In this document: positions 54,799-62,843 of the stretch, one piece after another
Layout of the letters: each line of letters begins with the position of its first letter
How positions within the stretch are numbered: position 1 is the stretch's first letter
Source of the DNA: Pseudoduganella albidiflava
GTDB lineage: Bacteria > Pseudomonadota > Gammaproteobacteria > Burkholderiales > Burkholderiaceae_D
NCBI RefSeq assembly: GCF_004322755.1
Contig: NZ_CP036401.1
Location: forward strand, 6,944,001-7,008,000
DNA length: 64,000 nt
Direction of reading: 5' to 3'
Position numbers and translations under genes: made by a program
The notes under the pieces: generated by a model
Database searches by the model: none
The model's input: only the letters and a program-made list of their open reading frames with translations
What the model was told of the DNA's origin: nothing

Positions 54799-56301
54799 AT
54801 GGAACAACAACGCCAGAAAAAACCGGTGCGCCGCGTGGTGATCGCCGGCGGCGGCACGGCGGGATGGATGGTCGCCGCCGGGCTGTCGAAATCGCTGGGC
54901 AAGCTGCTGGACATCAAGCTGATCGAGTCCGAGGAGATCGGCACGGTCGGCGTCGGCGAAGCCACCATTCCCACGCTGCTCAATTTTCACCACCTAATGG
55001 AAATCAACGAGCAGGAGTTCATGGCCGAGACCATGGCCACCTTCAAGCTGGGCATCAGCTTTGAAAACTGGCGCAACGTGAACGAGGACTATATCCACTC
55101 GTTCGGCACCACCGGCACCGACCACTGGACGGCCGGCTTCCAGCACTTCTGGCACAAGGGCCGCGAGCGCGGCATCGCCGGCGACTACGGCGACTACTGC
55201 CTGGAACTGAAGGCCGGCCTGAAGAACCGCTTTGCGCACCTGCCGAACAACGGCATGAACTACGCCTACCACATGGATGCCGGCCGCTACGCGAAATTCC
55301 TGCGCCGCTTCTCGGAACGCTATGGCGTGCAGCGCGTGGAAGGCAAGATCGTCGAGGTCCGCAAGAACCTGCTGAGCGGCGACATCACCGCCCTGCGCCT
55401 GGACTCCGGCGCCGAACTCGAGGGCGACCTGTTCATCGACTGCACCGGTTTCCGCGGCCTGCTGATCGGGCAGACCATGGGCGTGGAATACGAGGACTGG
55501 TCGCACTGGCTGTTCAACGACAGCGCCGTGGCGCTGCAGACGAAATCGGTGCGCGATGCGGTGCCGTACACCCGCTCGATCGCGCGCGACGCGGGCTGGC
55601 AGTGGCAGATCCCGCTGCAGCACCGCGTCGGCAATGGCCTGGTGTACTCCACCCGCTACACGGACGACGAAACGGCGCTACGCACGCTGCAGGCGGCCGT
55701 CGATGGCGAACCGTTGATGACGCCGCGCGTGATCCGCTTCACGCCGGGCCAGCGCAAGCAGACGTGGAAGGGCAACTGCATCGCCATCGGGCTGGCCAGC
55801 GGCTTCCTGGAACCGATCGAATCGACCAGCATCCACCTGATCCAGCGCGGCATCATCCGGCTGATGCAGATGTTCCCGCAGGATGGCATCAGCCAGGCCG
55901 ACATCGACGAATTCAACCAGCAGGCCGACTACGAAATCCAGCACATCCGCGATTTCATCATCCTGCACTACAACGTGACGAACCGCCGCGACACGCCGTA
56001 CTGGCGCGACGCCGCCACGATGAAGCTGCCGCCGTCGCTGCAGCACCGCATCGACCTGTTCCGCGACACCGGCCGCGTGTTCCGCGTGCCGAACGAACTG
56101 TTCGCCGAGAACTCGTGGATCCAGGTGATGCTGGGCCAGGGCATCCTGCCCGCCTCGCACCACCAGACCGCGGACCTGATGGGCGATGAAGAACTGGCCC
56201 GCTTCCTCGGCAACATCAGCGGCACCATCGACCGTACCGTGGCCCAGCTGCCGTCGCACCAGAAATACGTCGAACAGTACTGCTCCGGCACCGGGTGGTA
56301 A
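54799..56301 (+). CDS. Tryptophan-halogenase-like flavoprotein, second copy
   Basis: 500 residues. VVIAGGGTAGWMVA is the FAD motif; Lys83 sits in TFKLGISFENW, Glu341 in GFLEPIESTSI, and the halogenase motif WQWQIP is complete (Trp267, Trp269, Pro272). All hallmarks of a flavin halogenase are kept, unlike the first copy, whose motif lacks the proline. AAGGAG precedes the ATG. A flavin reductase would be needed and none is nearby. The product and substrate are unknown. The stop is followed 17 bases later by a REP/MITE-like element. Confidence 0.92.
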   Translation: MEQQRQKKPVRRVVIAGGGTAGWMVAAGLSKSLGKLLDIKLIESEEIGTVGVGEATIPTLLNFHHLMEINEQEFMAETMATFKLGISFENWRNVNEDYIHSFGTTGTDHWTAGFQHFWHKGRERGIAGDYGDYCLELKAGLKNRFAHLPNNGMNYAYHMDAGRYAKFLRRFSERYGVQRVEGKIVEVRKNLLSGDITALRLDSGAELEGDLFIDCTGFRGLLIGQTMGVEYEDWSHWLFNDSAVALQTKSVRDAVPYTRSIARDAGWQWQIPLQHRVGNGLVYSTRYTDDETALRTLQAAVDGEPLMTPRVIRFTPGQRKQTWKGNCIAIGLASGFLEPIESTSIHLIQRGIIRLMQMFPQDGISQADIDEFNQQADYEIQHIRDFIILHYNVTNRRDTPYWRDAATMKLPPSLQHRIDLFRDTGRVFRVPNELFAENSWIQVMLGQGILPASHHQTADLMGDEELARFLGNISGTIDRTVAQLPSHQKYVEQYCSGTGW

Positions 56302-56318
56302 ATCCACAACACCCGCAC

Positions 56319-56478
56319 CGGGGACTGTCCCCGATTTTGAGCAACAGTTTTCTTGCAGGCACGGGATTTTTCGGCATTCCGACAAAAAATTCGTGCCGCG
56401 CTTGGCCAGATAAGCCAGTTAGAAGAATGCGGTGTAAAAACCACAAAATTGTTGCCAAAAATCGGGGACTGTCCCCCG
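56319..56478. mobile_element. REP/MITE-like element with nested inverted repeats
   Basis: The left end CGGGGACTGTCCCCGATTTT (from 56319) and the right end, the same sequence inverted (CGGGGACTGTCCCCC to 56478, preceded by AAAAATC), form terminal inverted repeats extending about 30 bp with GCAACA(G/A)TTTT. Inside, GGCACGGGATTTTT pairs with AAAAAATTCGTGCC. The whole 160-bp unit can fold into a cruciform and has no coding capacity. GGGGACTGTCCCC elements are, from memory, dispersed in related genomes. Confidence 0.8.
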
Positions 56479-56569
56479 TTTTTGGGAAATTAGTTGCCGT
56501 GTGATAAATAGTGAGTTTTCGACAGGGGGTGATGCGCTATAAACAGCATTTACCATTGCGGAGTTTATT

Positions 56570-57085
56570 TTGCGCATCATCCCTGCCATTGGCGCCGTTC
56601 TGGCGCTGTCGACCTTGCTGGCGCAGGCCCAGGAATACTCGATTAAAGCCGACGATCCCCAGACTGGCAGTAATCTCCGCCGTAGTACCGCACGCATCAG
56701 CTTCCCACCCGACAAGACCTATGCCGAATTGCCGGAGGCGGACAAGGCCCGCCTGCGCGCCGTGTACGAGAACATGGGACCGGATGACGAGCCGCCGTAT
56801 CCGGCGCGCGGGTATGGCAAGCTGATGCGGTCAATCAGTTCCGCCCAGAACAGCGTGCAGATCGAGGGCATGGTGGAGATGGGCGTGATCGTCGGTGCCG
56901 ATGGCCGGGCCGACAGCGTCAAGGTCTACCAGTCGCCCGACCCGAAGACGACGCAGGTGATCGCCAGCGTGCTGATGCTGGAGAAATACAAGCCGGCGCT
57001 GTGCAATGCCAAACCGTGTACCCAGGAATTCCCTTTTGCCATCCGCTTCTCGCTGGAGAACCAACAGCTGAAAACCTACCGCTAG
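56570..57085 (+). CDS. TonB C-terminal-like secreted protein, first tandem copy (TTG start)
   Basis: 171 residues from a TTG with GGAG six bases upstream; no better start exists. A signal peptide (1-20, LAQAQ) precedes a Lys/Pro-rich segment and a TonB-C-like domain (GMVEMGVIVGADGRADSVKV, then VLMLEKYKPALCNAKPCTQEF, with two cysteines that may bond). It shares about half its residues with the next gene, so the two arose by tandem duplication. The function is unknown. No membrane span or ExbB/D genes are present, so it is unlikely to energise receptors. Confidence 0.78.
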   Translation: MRIIPAIGAVLALSTLLAQAQEYSIKADDPQTGSNLRRSTARISFPPDKTYAELPEADKARLRAVYENMGPDDEPPYPARGYGKLMRSISSAQNSVQIEGMVEMGVIVGADGRADSVKVYQSPDPKTTQVIASVLMLEKYKPALCNAKPCTQEFPFAIRFSLENQQLKTYR

Positions 57086-57217
57086 CGGCCCCGCGATGTT
57101 GCATGAAGCCGATCAAGGGCCACCTGGATTTCCGGACCCTGGCCGATTTGATCATGGCTGGTTTTTCGATGAACATCGATGCGTCATGAACCGCGTTTCC
57201 ACCAGGGAGTCGTCAAC

Positions 57218-57712
57218 TTGCGAATCGCTCTTGCCTTTGGCGCCATGCTGGTACTGTCGACCAGCCTCGCCCACGCCCAGCAGTACCGCATGAAGGAGGA
57301 GGAGCCGCGCACCGGTACCCTCCTCAAGCGCGAGAATATCCGCCTCAGCCTGCCGCCCGACAAGACCTATGCCGAATTGTCCGAGACGGACAAGGCGCGC
57401 CTGCGCGGCATGTATGAACACATGGCGCCCGGCGACGAGCCGCCGTTCCCCGCGCGCGGCTACCGCAGCCTGATGCGGGCGATGTCCGCCGTGCAGGAGC
57501 GCCTGCAGATCGCCGGCAACGTCGACATGGGCGTCATCGTCGGCGCGGATGGCCGCGCCAGCGAAATCAAGGTGTACGGATCGTCCGACCCGCAGCTGAC
57601 GACCGTCATCGCCAACGTGCTGGTGCTGGAAAAGTACAAGCCCGCGCTGTGCGGCGGCACGCCGTGCACCCAGGAATTCCCGTTCCGCATGAATTTCAGG
57701 CTGCGGCACTGA
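57218..57712 (+). CDS. TonB C-terminal-like secreted protein, second tandem copy (TTG start)
   Basis: 164 residues from a TTG at 57218, aligned with the TTG of the first copy and preceded by GGAG eight bases upstream. An in-frame ATG at 57179 gives an N-terminus without homology and is less likely. A signal peptide (LAHAQ) is followed by the same layout as its neighbour: DKTYAELSETDKARLRGMYE, VDMGVIVGADGRASEIKVYG, KYKPALCGGTPCTQEFPF. Both copies use the rare TTG start. Confidence 0.78.
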   Translation: MRIALAFGAMLVLSTSLAHAQQYRMKEEEPRTGTLLKRENIRLSLPPDKTYAELSETDKARLRGMYEHMAPGDEPPFPARGYRSLMRAMSAVQERLQIAGNVDMGVIVGADGRASEIKVYGSSDPQLTTVIANVLVLEKYKPALCGGTPCTQEFPFRMNFRLRH

Positions 57713-57729
57713 AGCGATACGGTAATGAC

Positions 57730-57759
57730 TTGACACCACGCTGCTGTGCGCCTTACATT
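57730..57759 (+). promoter_or_regulatory. Promoter of the second ArsR-SRPBCC operon
   Basis: TTGACA (57730-57735), an 18-base spacer, and TACATT (57754-57759), 35 bases before the ATG of arsR. Confidence 0.65.
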
Positions 57760-57793
57760 ACCAACAGGTTAAATAAGCTTTTGGTCTTACCCC

Positions 57794-58156
57794 ATGGACG
57801 AGCAATCTCTCCATTCCGAACAATTGAGCCTGACGTTCGCGGCCCTGGCCGACCCCACCCGCCGCGCCATCCTGGCACGCCTGGCGCGGGGGCAGGCCTC
57901 GGTGTCGGAACTGGCGGCACCGTTCGACATGACGCAGCCGGCGATCACGAAGCACCTGAAGGTGCTCGAGCGCGCCGGCCTGATCTCGCGCAGCCGCGAT
58001 GCGCAGTGGCGGCCATGCCGCCTGGAAGCGGCGCCGCTGCGCGAGGCGAGCGGCTGGATCGGCCAGTACCGCCGGTTGTGGGAAGAGCGCCTGGACCGCC
58101 TCGACGATTACCTGGCTGAAGTGCAAACTAAGGAGAACGAGCATGGCAAACGCTGA
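57794..58156 (+). CDS. ArsR-family regulator (second)
   Basis: 120 residues, one winged-helix domain: LTFAALADPTRRAILARLAR, ASVSELAAPFDMTQPAITKH as recognition helix, and ERAGLISRSRDAQWRPCRLE as the wing. It is the SRPBCC-linked subgroup, different from the regulator at 3825 in its recognition helix (TQPAITKH rather than SLAAVVQH). It overlaps the next gene by 14 bases. Confidence 0.92.
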   Translation: MDEQSLHSEQLSLTFAALADPTRRAILARLARGQASVSELAAPFDMTQPAITKHLKVLERAGLISRSRDAQWRPCRLEAAPLREASGWIGQYRRLWEERLDRLDDYLAEVQTKENEHGKR

Positions 58157-58667
58157 CGAAGTTGGACTCACCATCCGCCGCGTGTTCGACGCGCCGCGCG
58201 ACCTGGTCTTCGCGACGATGACCGACCCGGACCACCTGCGGCACTGGTGGGGCCCGAAGGAATGCACGATCACGGTGGCGCGGGCCGACGTGCGGCCCGG
58301 CGGCATCTTCCACTATTGCATGCATCCGCGCGGCGGCACGGCCGACATGGATGTGTGGGGCCGTTTCGATTTCCAGGAAATCGAGCCGCCGCAGCGCTTC
58401 GCCTTCGTGAACGGCTTCGCGGACGAGCAGGGCAACCGCATCCGCTACCCGCTGCTGCCCATGTGGCCACTGGAAGTGCTGAACACCGTCACGCTGGAGG
58501 AAGACAACGGAAAAACGGCCTTCACGCTGCACTCCGCACCGTTGAATGCCAGCACGGCTGAGAACGCCATCTTCCTGGCCAGCCATGCCTCCATGGAAGG
58601 CGGTTTCGGCGGCATGTACGACGTGTACGAGGATTACCTGAAGACGCTCGGCACCGGCAAGCAATAA
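58143..58667 (+). CDS. SRPBCC (AHSA1-like) protein (second)
   Basis: 174 residues with AAGGAG upstream of the ATG. LTIRRVFDAPRDLVFATMTD, HLRHWWGPKECTITV and YDVYEDYLKTLGT follow the AHSA1/START-like pattern with the WWGP motif. It is the only partner of the second ArsR regulator. Unlike the locus at 3.3 kb, there is no GST. The ligand is unknown. Confidence 0.92.
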   Translation: MANADEVGLTIRRVFDAPRDLVFATMTDPDHLRHWWGPKECTITVARADVRPGGIFHYCMHPRGGTADMDVWGRFDFQEIEPPQRFAFVNGFADEQGNRIRYPLLPMWPLEVLNTVTLEEDNGKTAFTLHSAPLNASTAENAIFLASHASMEGGFGGMYDVYEDYLKTLGTGKQ

Positions 58668-58670
58668 CGG

Positions 58671-59678
58671 TCAATCCCCGCGCCGGGCCGCGGCGCGTTC
58701 CTCGTTCTCGCGTTCGATGCGTTCGCGGTGGCCGCCATCGATGCCGGTGGAACCTGGCATCAGCCGGTGTACCGCGCCGGCGGTGGCCGATGCGGGCGGC
58801 GCCGTCTCGTACTGGTAATGGTGGGCCACATTGGCGGAGAACCGTTCGGCCAGGTCGGGCGCCAGCCGCGCGCCGGCGTACGCGGCCTTGGCTTTCCACC
58901 CCACGGCCAGTTCTTCCCGCGGGTGCACCGACACCCACACGATCGCATCCACCACCTTTTGCGGTTCGTCCATCAGCGGCATGCGCGGCGTGCCGCCGCT
59001 GTAGTTCGCGGCGTGCGTGAAGAACGGCGTATCGGTGGCCCACGGCAGCACGGTGGCCACCGCGATGTTGCCGGCGCCGGTCAGCCGCAATTCCTCGTTC
59101 AGCGAGCGGCCGAGGGACAGCGTGGCCGCCTTGGTGGCCGAATACGTTGCGTGATAGGCCTGCGGGATCACGCTTTCCACCGAGCCGATATTGACCAGCG
59201 TGCCCGCGCCCTGCTTGCGGAACTGCCGGATCGCCACATGGCTGCCGTAAATGAGGCCCTTCAGGTTTACGTCGACGATGCGCGCATGGTCGTCCAGCGG
59301 GACGCTATCGAACGCGCCGATGGCACCCACGGCCGCGTTGTTGATCCACACGTCGACGCGGCCGAAGCGCGCCAGCGCCGCATCGAGCAGCCGCTGCACG
59401 TCTTCCTGGCGGCTGACATCCGTCGTCACCACGAGCGCATTGCCGCCTTTCGCCTCCGCTTCCGCCGCCACGGCTTCCAGCGCATCGGTGCGGCGCGCCG
59501 CCAGCACCACGTTGGCGCGCAATGCCGCCAGCTCCAGCGCGACGCCCTTGCCGAACCCGCTGGAAGCACCGGTGATCACATAGGTCTTGCCCGCCACGGC
59601 AGTGCGCTCGCTGTCCGACAGCACCGTGGCGCAGCCGCCCAGCTGCGCCACCAGCAGCAACAGGATCAGGTACCGCAT
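58671..59678 (-). CDS. SDR-family oxidoreductase with lipoprotein signal
   Basis: 335 residues. The first 16 residues, MRYLILLLLVAQLGGC, form a lipoprotein signal with the lipobox LGGC. After that comes a normal SDR: TGASSGFGKGVAL, NNAAVG and IGSVESVIPQAYHATYSATK with Ser-Tyr-Lys. The C-terminus is Arg/Glu-rich (RERIERENEERAAAR). A lipid-anchored SDR would have to meet NAD(P)H outside the cytoplasm, which is unusual; the signal may instead be an uncleaved membrane anchor. Its stop lies three bases from that of the convergent SRPBCC gene. Confidence 0.85.
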   Translation of the reverse strand: MRYLILLLLVAQLGGCATVLSDSERTAVAGKTYVITGASSGFGKGVALELAALRANVVLAARRTDALEAVAAEAEAKGGNALVVTTDVSRQEDVQRLLDAALARFGRVDVWINNAAVGAIGAFDSVPLDDHARIVDVNLKGLIYGSHVAIRQFRKQGAGTLVNIGSVESVIPQAYHATYSATKAATLSLGRSLNEELRLTGAGNIAVATVLPWATDTPFFTHAANYSGGTPRMPLMDEPQKVVDAIVWVSVHPREELAVGWKAKAAYAGARLAPDLAERFSANVAHHYQYETAPPASATAGAVHRLMPGSTGIDGGHRERIERENEERAAARRGD

Positions 59679-59787
59679 GCTTTCTCCTCCCTTCAGATCG
59701 CGTCATGATAGGGAGATCGCCGCGCCGCCATCGCACGATACCGGGCGGCACAAAAGCGGCAAACAGGTGCGCGAGTACGTGAACGGT

Positions 59788-60687
59788 TCAGCGGTTCGTC
59801 AGCGTCACCCCGGCCGCCACCAGCACCCCGCCGGCCACCATCGATGCCAGCACCTGCTCGCCCAGCAGCAGCGCCGCCAGGCCGATGCCGAACACGGGCA
59901 CCAGGTTGTTGAACACGGCGGTGCGCGATGCGCCGATCGCTTTCACGCCCTCGTAGTACCAGACGAAGCCCAGCACGGTGCCGAACGCGCCCAGGTAGCC
60001 CAGGCTGCCCCACACCTGCCAGCCGATGGCGCTCCACTGCAGCGTCACCAGGTCGCGCCCCGCGCCCACCAGCAGGAACAGCAAGCCCCACAGCGCGGCA
60101 TAGGTGGTGGCGGCGACCGGCGTCAGGCCCTTCAGCGCGGCGCGGCCCACCAGCGTGTACGCGGCCCAGCTGCTGATCGCGCACAGCATCAGCAGTTCGC
60201 CCTTGCCCAGCGACTGGCCGATGTCATGCAGGGCCGCCATCGGGTCGCCCCGGGTGATGACGATCGCCGCGCCGGCAAAGGCCAGCGCGATGCCGGCCCA
60301 CTTCACGGCATGCAGCCGTTCGCGCAGCAGCACGGCGGCGGCCAGCGCGGTCACGATCGGGTTCAGCGCGATGAACAGCGCGGCGCGCCCGGCCGGCATC
60401 GACCCCAGCGCGCCGAAGAAGCACAGGTTGTACAGGAAGATGCCGGTCAGGCCCAGCGCCGCGGTGGCCGCCATCTGCTTGCCGCTCAGGCGCGGCAGGC
60501 CGCCCTCCTTCATCCATGCGACCAGCAGCAGCAGGACCGCCGCCACGGCGAAGCGCAGCGCGGCGGCCGTCATAGCCGGCAGCGCATGGGCGACGATGCG
60601 GCCGGCGATGAATGTGCCACCCCAGAACAGGGTGACCAGTACGAGTTTCACGTACACGAGATTGTTTTTCAGGAGAGGGCTGTTCAT
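59788..60687 (-). CDS. EamA/DMT-family transporter
   Basis: 299 residues with ten membrane spans in two EamA repeats (LVLVTLFWGGTFIAGRIVAH, and AISSWAAYTLVGRAALKGL). LNPIVTALAAAVLLRERL and NLVPVFGIGLAALLLGEQVL mark the repeat ends. Members export amino acids, nucleosides or related metabolites. The ATG at 60687 has a GCGGAA site. It diverges from a LysR regulator across a gap holding ATGAGC/GCTCAT inverted repeats, and is probably its target. Confidence 0.92.
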   Translation of the reverse strand: MNSPLLKNNLVYVKLVLVTLFWGGTFIAGRIVAHALPAMTAAALRFAVAAVLLLLVAWMKEGGLPRLSGKQMAATAALGLTGIFLYNLCFFGALGSMPAGRAALFIALNPIVTALAAAVLLRERLHAVKWAGIALAFAGAAIVITRGDPMAALHDIGQSLGKGELLMLCAISSWAAYTLVGRAALKGLTPVAATTYAALWGLLFLLVGAGRDLVTLQWSAIGWQVWGSLGYLGAFGTVLGFVWYYEGVKAIGASRTAVFNNLVPVFGIGLAALLLGEQVLASMVAGGVLVAAGVTLTNR

Positions 60688-60738
60688 GTTCCGCTTGCAT
60701 CCGGGGTTGGGGAAGCTATACAGTATTGCTAATCCAAA

Positions 60739-60765
60739 CTCATAGGCAAATGAGCAAAAGCTCAT
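60739..60765. promoter_or_regulatory. LysR-type inverted repeats between EamA and LysR genes
   Basis: CTCAT (60739-60743), ATGAGC (60750-60755) and GCTCAT (60760-60765) form two overlapping inverted pairs, with ATGAGC-AAAA-GCTCAT perfect. Location and symmetry suit LysR binding to control both genes. Confidence 0.5.
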
Positions 60766-60792
60766 GGGCCGATTCATCCGCCGGATCACCAT

Positions 60793-60831
60793 AGCCATAA
60801 CCGGAGCCATAACCGGAGCCATACCCCAGCC
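60793..60831. repeat. 12-bp tandem repeat in the leader of the LysR gene
   Basis: Two exact AGCCATAACCGG units and a third degenerate one (AGCCATACCCCAGCC) run up to the ATG and supply the GGAG ribosome site. Changes in copy number would move that site relative to the start. Confidence 0.8.
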
Positions 60832-61716
60832 ATGACCTTCACCCAACTGGAAATCTTCGTGATGGTGGCCGAGATGCGCGGCTTCACCTCCGCTGCGCTG
60901 CGTCTCGGCATCAGCCAGTCCGCCGTCTCGCACGCCATCCGCTCGCTCGAACAGGAACTCGACGTGCAGCTGGTGGAACGCCAGCAGGCCGCCGTCGAGG
61001 TAACGGAGCTGGGCCGCCGCCTGCTGCTGCGCGCCCGCGAGATCCTTGGCCTGCAGGAAGCGATGCGGCAGGATGCCTCGGTGGCGCGCGGCCTGAACCA
61101 GGGCCTGATCCGCATCGGCTCGTTCGGCCCCACGTCGTCGCTGAAACTTCTGCCGGCGATCCTGCAGGCGTTCCGCGCGCGCTATCCCGGCATCGAAGTG
61201 CAGATCGACGAGGGGCCGGACGCCGCCGTCATCCAGTGGGTGGCGGACCGCCGCGTGGATGTCGGTTTCGCCGTGCTGCCGGACGACCGCTTCGACACCA
61301 TACCGCTGGTCGAAGACCAGCTGGTGGCCCTGCTGCAGCGCGATCACCCGCTGGCGGCCAAGAAGTCCGTTACGCTGGATGAGCTGGTGGGCATTCCCTT
61401 CATCATGCCGGAACAGGGTTGCTCGGCGCTGGTCGAGCCACTGTTCGCCAATGCCGCGCTGGCGCCGCACGTGCGCTACCGCATGTCGCAGATGGTCACG
61501 GTACTGGGCCTGGTCGACAATGGCGACGGCGTCACCGTGATGCCCGAGCTGGCGCTGCCGCACGCGATGGCGGAAACGCATCCGCGCATCGTCGCGCGGC
61601 CGCTGCGGCCCACGGCGCGCCGGCGCGTCGGGCTGATCCTGCGTAATCTATCGCGCGCCGCGCCGGCCGTGCAGGCGTTCGTGGAGATCGCGCGCACGGC
61701 GGCGAAGTCGCTTTGA
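60832..61716 (+). CDS. LysR-family transcriptional regulator
   Basis: 294 residues. The N-terminal HTH (FTQLEIFVMVAEMRGFTSAA, LGISQSAVSHAIRSLEQEL) is followed by the linker helix and a periplasmic-binding-like effector domain (about 90-290: IRIGSFGPTSSLKLLPAILQ, DDRFDTIPLVEDQLVALL, LGLVDNGDGVTVMPELAL). It probably controls the divergent EamA exporter and itself. Its leader contains a 12-bp repeat that carries the ribosome site. Confidence 0.93.
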   Translation: MTFTQLEIFVMVAEMRGFTSAALRLGISQSAVSHAIRSLEQELDVQLVERQQAAVEVTELGRRLLLRAREILGLQEAMRQDASVARGLNQGLIRIGSFGPTSSLKLLPAILQAFRARYPGIEVQIDEGPDAAVIQWVADRRVDVGFAVLPDDRFDTIPLVEDQLVALLQRDHPLAAKKSVTLDELVGIPFIMPEQGCSALVEPLFANAALAPHVRYRMSQMVTVLGLVDNGDGVTVMPELALPHAMAETHPRIVARPLRPTARRRVGLILRNLSRAAPAVQAFVEIARTAAKSL

Positions 61717-61736
61717 TCTGCAAAGGCATGCAGGGT

Positions 61737-62729
61737 CTATGGTCTCCAGATCCTGCAGGTTTCCCAGTGATCCGGCATCCCCATCGATGTCTTGACCCGA
61801 TCAGCTTCCGGGTATTTTTTTAACAGCTGATTGAGGCCGTCCTTGATGTTTTCAACGAGCCCCGAAATCTTGCTGATCTGCCGTATGACAAGGATGGCTG
61901 TGTAGGTTGTATTGTGGGCGTTTCGATGGCCACTGCCTACTGGAGAGACGCTGACAATGTTTGGCACGTCTATGCTTCTCGGTGCCGCCAGATTTCTGTT
62001 CCATAAGCGTGTGTGATGTGCACATAGATTCCTGACCGCACGCAATGCGTCGATCCAGGATAGCAATATGTCGAAACTGGCTGCACCCAATGTTTGCGCC
62101 ATTTTGTCGAGCGATGTACTGACAGGTGTTCCAGCAGTGTGGCCAAACGCCTTTGCATGCTGATCCAATGCCCTGAAAATTTCCCTTATCTGCCCGAGCG
62201 TAGTGAGATCAGCAACGACCCAGAATGGCGGCAAGCCTTTGTGAGATGAAGAAATTTGGTTGTAGTAAGAACGGTGATAGTGCTGCGCGAATTCTTCCTT
62301 GCTTCGGGTGAAGTCGGCATGAAGGCTGTCGATGATTCGCTGCGGATACCTCTGGCGATGAAACCATTTCTGCTCGAGATACCAAAATCCATCGCCTGAC
62401 GCGAGCGACATTGTGGCGTCCAGTTTCGTGCGAAATAAAACTTCGATTTGAGAAAGGACGCCAAAAAGCAGATGACGCAGCTCTTCATCGAAGCAATACA
62501 TTTGTCGAGCTTGCTCGACGTTGGTGCCCGCGGCAAATTGCCACGGTCTGGCCTTTGCCCGATCAAAGTAAGGATATAAATAGCCGCGGAAACGGTAGTA
62601 ATTTACTCGTCCCAGGAACGCTTCCGTAGCGGGAATATCGTTCACAACCAAGCCTTGAGCTTGCAACTTCCCTATCAGCTGCCGCGCAGTGCGGGAAGGC
62701 TTGGTGTAAGGGATCAGTGTGAAGACCAT
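61737..62729 (-). CDS. Abi_2-family (AbiD/AbiF) abortive-infection protein
   Basis: 330 residues from the first well-placed ATG at 62729; a TTG-started frame extends to 62831. IPYTKPSRTARQLIGKLQAQ, NYYRFRGYLYPYF and FDEELRHLLFGVLSQIEVLF are typical N-terminal Abi_2 segments. The HEPN-type motif RAVRNLCAHHTRLWNR (R-N-x3-H) near 240 is the expected RNase site. The family defends against phages by cleaving RNA after infection. Base composition is clearly poorer in G+C than its neighbours, with many AAA, AAT and TTT codons, which points to horizontal gain. It stands alone. Confidence 0.88.
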   Translation of the reverse strand: MVFTLIPYTKPSRTARQLIGKLQAQGLVVNDIPATEAFLGRVNYYRFRGYLYPYFDRAKARPWQFAAGTNVEQARQMYCFDEELRHLLFGVLSQIEVLFRTKLDATMSLASGDGFWYLEQKWFHRQRYPQRIIDSLHADFTRSKEEFAQHYHRSYYNQISSSHKGLPPFWVVADLTTLGQIREIFRALDQHAKAFGHTAGTPVSTSLDKMAQTLGAASFDILLSWIDALRAVRNLCAHHTRLWNRNLAAPRSIDVPNIVSVSPVGSGHRNAHNTTYTAILVIRQISKISGLVENIKDGLNQLLKKYPEADRVKTSMGMPDHWETCRIWRP

Positions 62730-62843
62730 AGATGTAGAAAAGCCACCAGTACTTTGAACAATTTCTCGTTCTCGGTTTGAACAGGTGGCGTTGTTGAACG
62801 CGATGTTAACCAAATTCGGGTAACGGCGCAAGCGAACTAAGCG

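Noticed and set aside
56570..57712. TonB energy transducers for the nearby receptor
   Set aside because: There is no N-terminal membrane anchor with the TonB SHLS-type motif, no ExbB or ExbD, and signal peptides that appear cleavable.
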